From contig JAZQLQ010000023.1 in assembly GCA_045542735.1 (NCBI GenBank), positions 27,894-91,893 of the forward strand: a stretch of DNA of 64,000 bases. The letters are read 5' to 3'. Source of the DNA: UBA2882 sp045542735 (GTDB taxonomy: Bacteria > Bacillota > Clostridia > Lachnospirales > Lachnospiraceae). Below the pieces are notes generated by a model, which ran no database searches, had not been told where the DNA came from, and saw nothing but the letters and a program-made list of their open reading frames with translations. Position 1 is the first letter of the stretch. Each line of letters begins with the position of its first letter. A program made the translations under genes and the position numbers. Shown here piece after piece: positions 62,013-64,000 of this stretch.

Positions 62013-63647
62013 TTATAAATTCACGTTTTCATTGAGATAAAGCACAATATTTGTCGCATGGTCTGCAACACGCTCCAAATCGGATACCACATCGGAGAAT
62101 AACATACCGGCTTCCGGAGTACATTCGTTTCTGGTCAGACGGTCTACATGTGCCTGCTGTAATTCACGCTCTTTCTCATCAACCGCGTTCTCCAATTGCT
62201 TAATCTCTTCCACATGTTTATCACTAATCTCATTTAAGGTTTCAACAGAGAACTGTACAATGGTATTTACCATATTAAGCATTTCGCCCATTTCCCTGGT
62301 AGCTTCCTTACTGAATTCAACTCCCAGTTCTTCTCTTCTCTTTGCCGCATCCGCCACATTCTCTGCGTGATCGCCGATACGCTCGATATCATTAACCACA
62401 TGGAACAAGGCACCAAGACTCTTCTTATCTTCAATCGGAAGAGTCTCCTGATTTACTTTAACCATATAGTCGGTAATGGATTTATTGAGGAAATTGATAT
62501 TTTTCTCCACTTCGTATACTTCATTGATATCCTCTTGATCCAAAGTAATCAATGCGTTCATAGCGCGGTTTAAGTTTTCATTTGCCAAATAAGCCATACG
62601 CTCAATCTCTTTAATGATGTTCACCAATGCAGTTGTGGGATTGAACAATACTTTATCTCCGATATATTCAAGCTGATAGCTATCTCGATAATTCATCTTC
62701 TTCTCTTCGCCCGGAATCAACTTATAGGTCAATTTAACAATCCATGATGAGAACGGCAAGAGAATAATCACCTGGAACACCTTAATCATGGTGTGTGCAT
62801 TGGCAACACATCTACCCAAATCTGCTCCGGAGATCTCGTGAAGCATGTCGATAATCCACGGCATTGCCAATTTGAAAATCACATACACAATCGTTGAGCC
62901 AATCACATTAAATAAGAAGTGTATCATGGCTGCACGTTTCGCATCCTTCTTACCTGCCAAAGATGCCAGTAATGCAGAACCACAGGAACCGATGTTACAA
63001 CCCAAGATAATGAATAAGCTGATCTCCAAATCCAATAAGCCCTGAGTACACATCAATAATACAATGCTGACAGTAACGGAAGAACTCTGGATAATAGCTG
63101 TCAAAACAAGACCTACCATAATACCAAGAAGAGGGCTTTCCAATGACTGTAAAAGACTTCTTACACCGGGATCTTCACGTAAACCGGCCATAGCAGAACT
63201 CATAACACTCAAGCCCATGAATAAAATACCAAATCCCAAAATAACCTCTGAGATCTTAACAACCTTTTTGTTTTTACAGAACATGACACCCACTACGCCC
63301 AAAAACAAAAATGCAGGAGCATATTCAGATAAATTAAAAGATACCAACTGGGAAGTCACGGTGGTACCGATATTGGCACCAAAGATAACACCTGCCGCCT
63401 GGAACAGGTTCATAAGTCCCGAGTTAACAAAACTAACCACCATAACGGTACATGCTGACGACGATTGCACGATAGCGGTAAAAATAATACCGACTAACAT
63501 TCCCGTATATTTATTTTTTGTAAAAAATTCAAGAATACTACGGAGTTTTTCGCCCGCCGCTTTCTCAATGGCATCACTCATAATATGCATGCCGTATAAA
63601 AATAATCCAAGTCCGCCTGCCAATGATAAAATAACCGAAACGCCCAT
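62013..63647 (-). CDS. Na/Pi cotransporter family protein with PhoU-like domain
   Basis: This 544-residue protein has the NptA/YjbB organisation: two Na/Pi cotransporter repeats with QSSSACTVMVVSFVNSG (about 60-76) and QSSSVTVSIVLLMCTQG (about 185-201) across eight or so spans, then a PhoU-like helical domain (about 350-544). It likely exports or imports phosphate with sodium. The start has AAAGGAAG. Repeats of TTTACA type lie just upstream. Confidence 0.93.
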   Translation of the reverse strand: MGVSVILSLAGGLGLFLYGMHIMSDAIEKAAGEKLRSILEFFTKNKYTGMLVGIIFTAIVQSSSACTVMVVSFVNSGLMNLFQAAGVIFGANIGTTVTSQLVSFNLSEYAPAFLFLGVVGVMFCKNKKVVKISEVILGFGILFMGLSVMSSAMAGLREDPGVRSLLQSLESPLLGIMVGLVLTAIIQSSSVTVSIVLLMCTQGLLDLEISLFIILGCNIGSCGSALLASLAGKKDAKRAAMIHFLFNVIGSTIVYVIFKLAMPWIIDMLHEISGADLGRCVANAHTMIKVFQVIILLPFSSWIVKLTYKLIPGEEKKMNYRDSYQLEYIGDKVLFNPTTALVNIIKEIERMAYLANENLNRAMNALITLDQEDINEVYEVEKNINFLNKSITDYMVKVNQETLPIEDKKSLGALFHVVNDIERIGDHAENVADAAKRREELGVEFSKEATREMGEMLNMVNTIVQFSVETLNEISDKHVEEIKQLENAVDEKERELQQAHVDRLTRNECTPEAGMLFSDVVSDLERVADHATNIVLYLNENVNL

Positions 63648-63659
63648 TTTTTCTCTTCC

Positions 63660-63707
63660 TTTACATTGCTTTACAAATTTTTACTGTTTTTTGACAGATT
63701 TTTTACA
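63660..63707. promoter_or_regulatory. TTTACA-type repeats upstream of the Na/Pi gene (PhoP- or WalR-like)
   Basis: TTTACA or close copies start at 63660, 63670, 63680, 63691 and 63702, in phase with the helix at 10-11 bp. PhoP of Firmicutes binds direct repeats of TT(A/C/T)ACA with this period; WalR boxes have similar halves. The repeats lie just upstream of the Na/Pi start, with a candidate promoter (TTGTAT-17-TAAAAT) further out, so repression is as possible as activation. Confidence 0.4.
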
Positions 63708-63781
63708 TACATAGTTATTTTAAAATATGTAAAACAAAGATACAAGGGGGTATTTTTGTATACATGAAAAAAATAAAAAAG

Positions 63782-63812
63782 CCACTATGCAGAATAAGTA
63801 TCTACATAGTGG
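63782..63812 (-). terminator. hairpin with flanking A/T runs, terminator of the next gene to the right
   Basis: CCACTATG (63782-63789; g at 63781 unpaired) and CATAGTGG (63805-63812) form an 8-bp stem with a 15-nt loop, with a T-rich run on the minus strand and TTTTTT on the plus strand. It separates the Na/Pi gene from whatever lies right of the window. Confidence 0.65.
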
Positions 63813-63862
63813 TAAATTTTTTCAGAAAACTATTGTACATATTAAACACTTTTACAACTCAC

Positions 63863-64000
63863 GGCATCCACAAATAGGTTTCAAGCGCGGCACGTTCCCA
63901 CTACATGACGAATCGTAGCGGACACTAACCTTCTCGCTTCGCGACAAGGAAGTGCCGACGTTCGTCAAAGTACCGCTTTTGAAATCCTATTTGTCGGATG
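63863..64000. repeat. foldback of at least 138 bp at the right edge
   Basis: Arm 63863-63893 is complementary to 63970-64000 with two 1-nt bulges and a few mismatches. Nested inside are TGACGAA/TTCGTCA (63906-63912 with 63961-63967), CGT/ACG, CGG/CCG, CACT/AGTG, and a tip CCTT.TCGC-TTC-GCGA.AAGG (63929-63949). It continues to the window end and may extend further. It carries no open frame. It could be a MITE-like element or a structured RNA. Confidence 0.75.

Noticed and set aside
63064..63714. Plus-strand gene of 216 residues antisense to the Na/Pi gene
   Set aside because: The opposite frame is a clear Na/Pi transporter; the antisense frame is Thr/Pro/Ile-rich, typical of shadows of membrane proteins.

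Overview
The window reads as chromosome of an anaerobic, spore-forming Firmicute of class Clostridia, most like a Lachnospiraceae member. The grounds are the complete spoIIIAA-AH operon and spoIVB, cotJABC, a soluble [FeFe]-hydrogenase, clostridial gene order (asp23-nusB-xseA-xseB-ispA-dxs-tlyA-nadK-argR-recN-spoIVB), AT-rich intergenic DNA and AGGAGG-type ribosome sites. The genus cannot be fixed by eye. Most genes lie on the minus strand. There are no rRNA or tRNA genes; the one certain RNA gene is tmRNA.

Layout. 1-8 kb: serine synthesis (serC then serA, cut by the left edge), an L,D-transpeptidase, and a leuB-ilvD-ilvB branched-chain amino acid operon. 8-13 kb: yajC, tgt and a DD-carboxypeptidase, divergent from aroC; aroC meets a lactonase gene across a 145-bp foldback. 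13-23 kb: RluA-type pseudouridine synthase, a Cys-rich small protein, a DUF5662 protein, a debranching-enzyme homologue that has lost its catalytic residues, a degenerate sirtuin, a DUF1292 protein, and a coupled hydrogenase-gltX-UvrD helicase group. 23-28.5 kb: a SHOCT protein, cotJABC, tmRNA with smpB and rnr, secG. 28.5-34 kb: alpha-amylase, nagB and uncharacterised envelope proteins. 34-37.6 kb: a small accessory patch (flavodoxin/MarR pair, an orphan domain typical of mobile-element polyvalent proteins, GNAT, macrodomain, DUF3592).

37.7-57 kb is the conserved clostridial core: spoIVB, recN, argR, nadK, tlyA, dxs (frameshifted here), ispA, xseBA, nusB, asp23, then a transglutaminase lipoprotein, prfC and deoB, then spoIIIAH-AA. 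It joins isoprenoid precursor synthesis, DNA repair and the mother-cell/forespore channel. 57-64 kb: a stand-alone mini glycyl-radical protein, an array of GGGGCGTA stem-loops, pnp with a structured leader, rpsO, an NlpC/P60 wall hydrolase with a WalR-like box, and a Na/Pi cotransporter with TTTACA-type repeats upstream.

The observations most worth following are the stem-loop array at 57645-57893; the dxs lesion exactly at the catalytic Glu motif; two adjacent enzyme homologues (GH13 and sirtuin) with lost catalytic residues; a truncated SpoIIIAF without its ring-building domain; three unrelated foldbacks of about 140 bp; and an orphan promoter/terminator pair that could make a small RNA.
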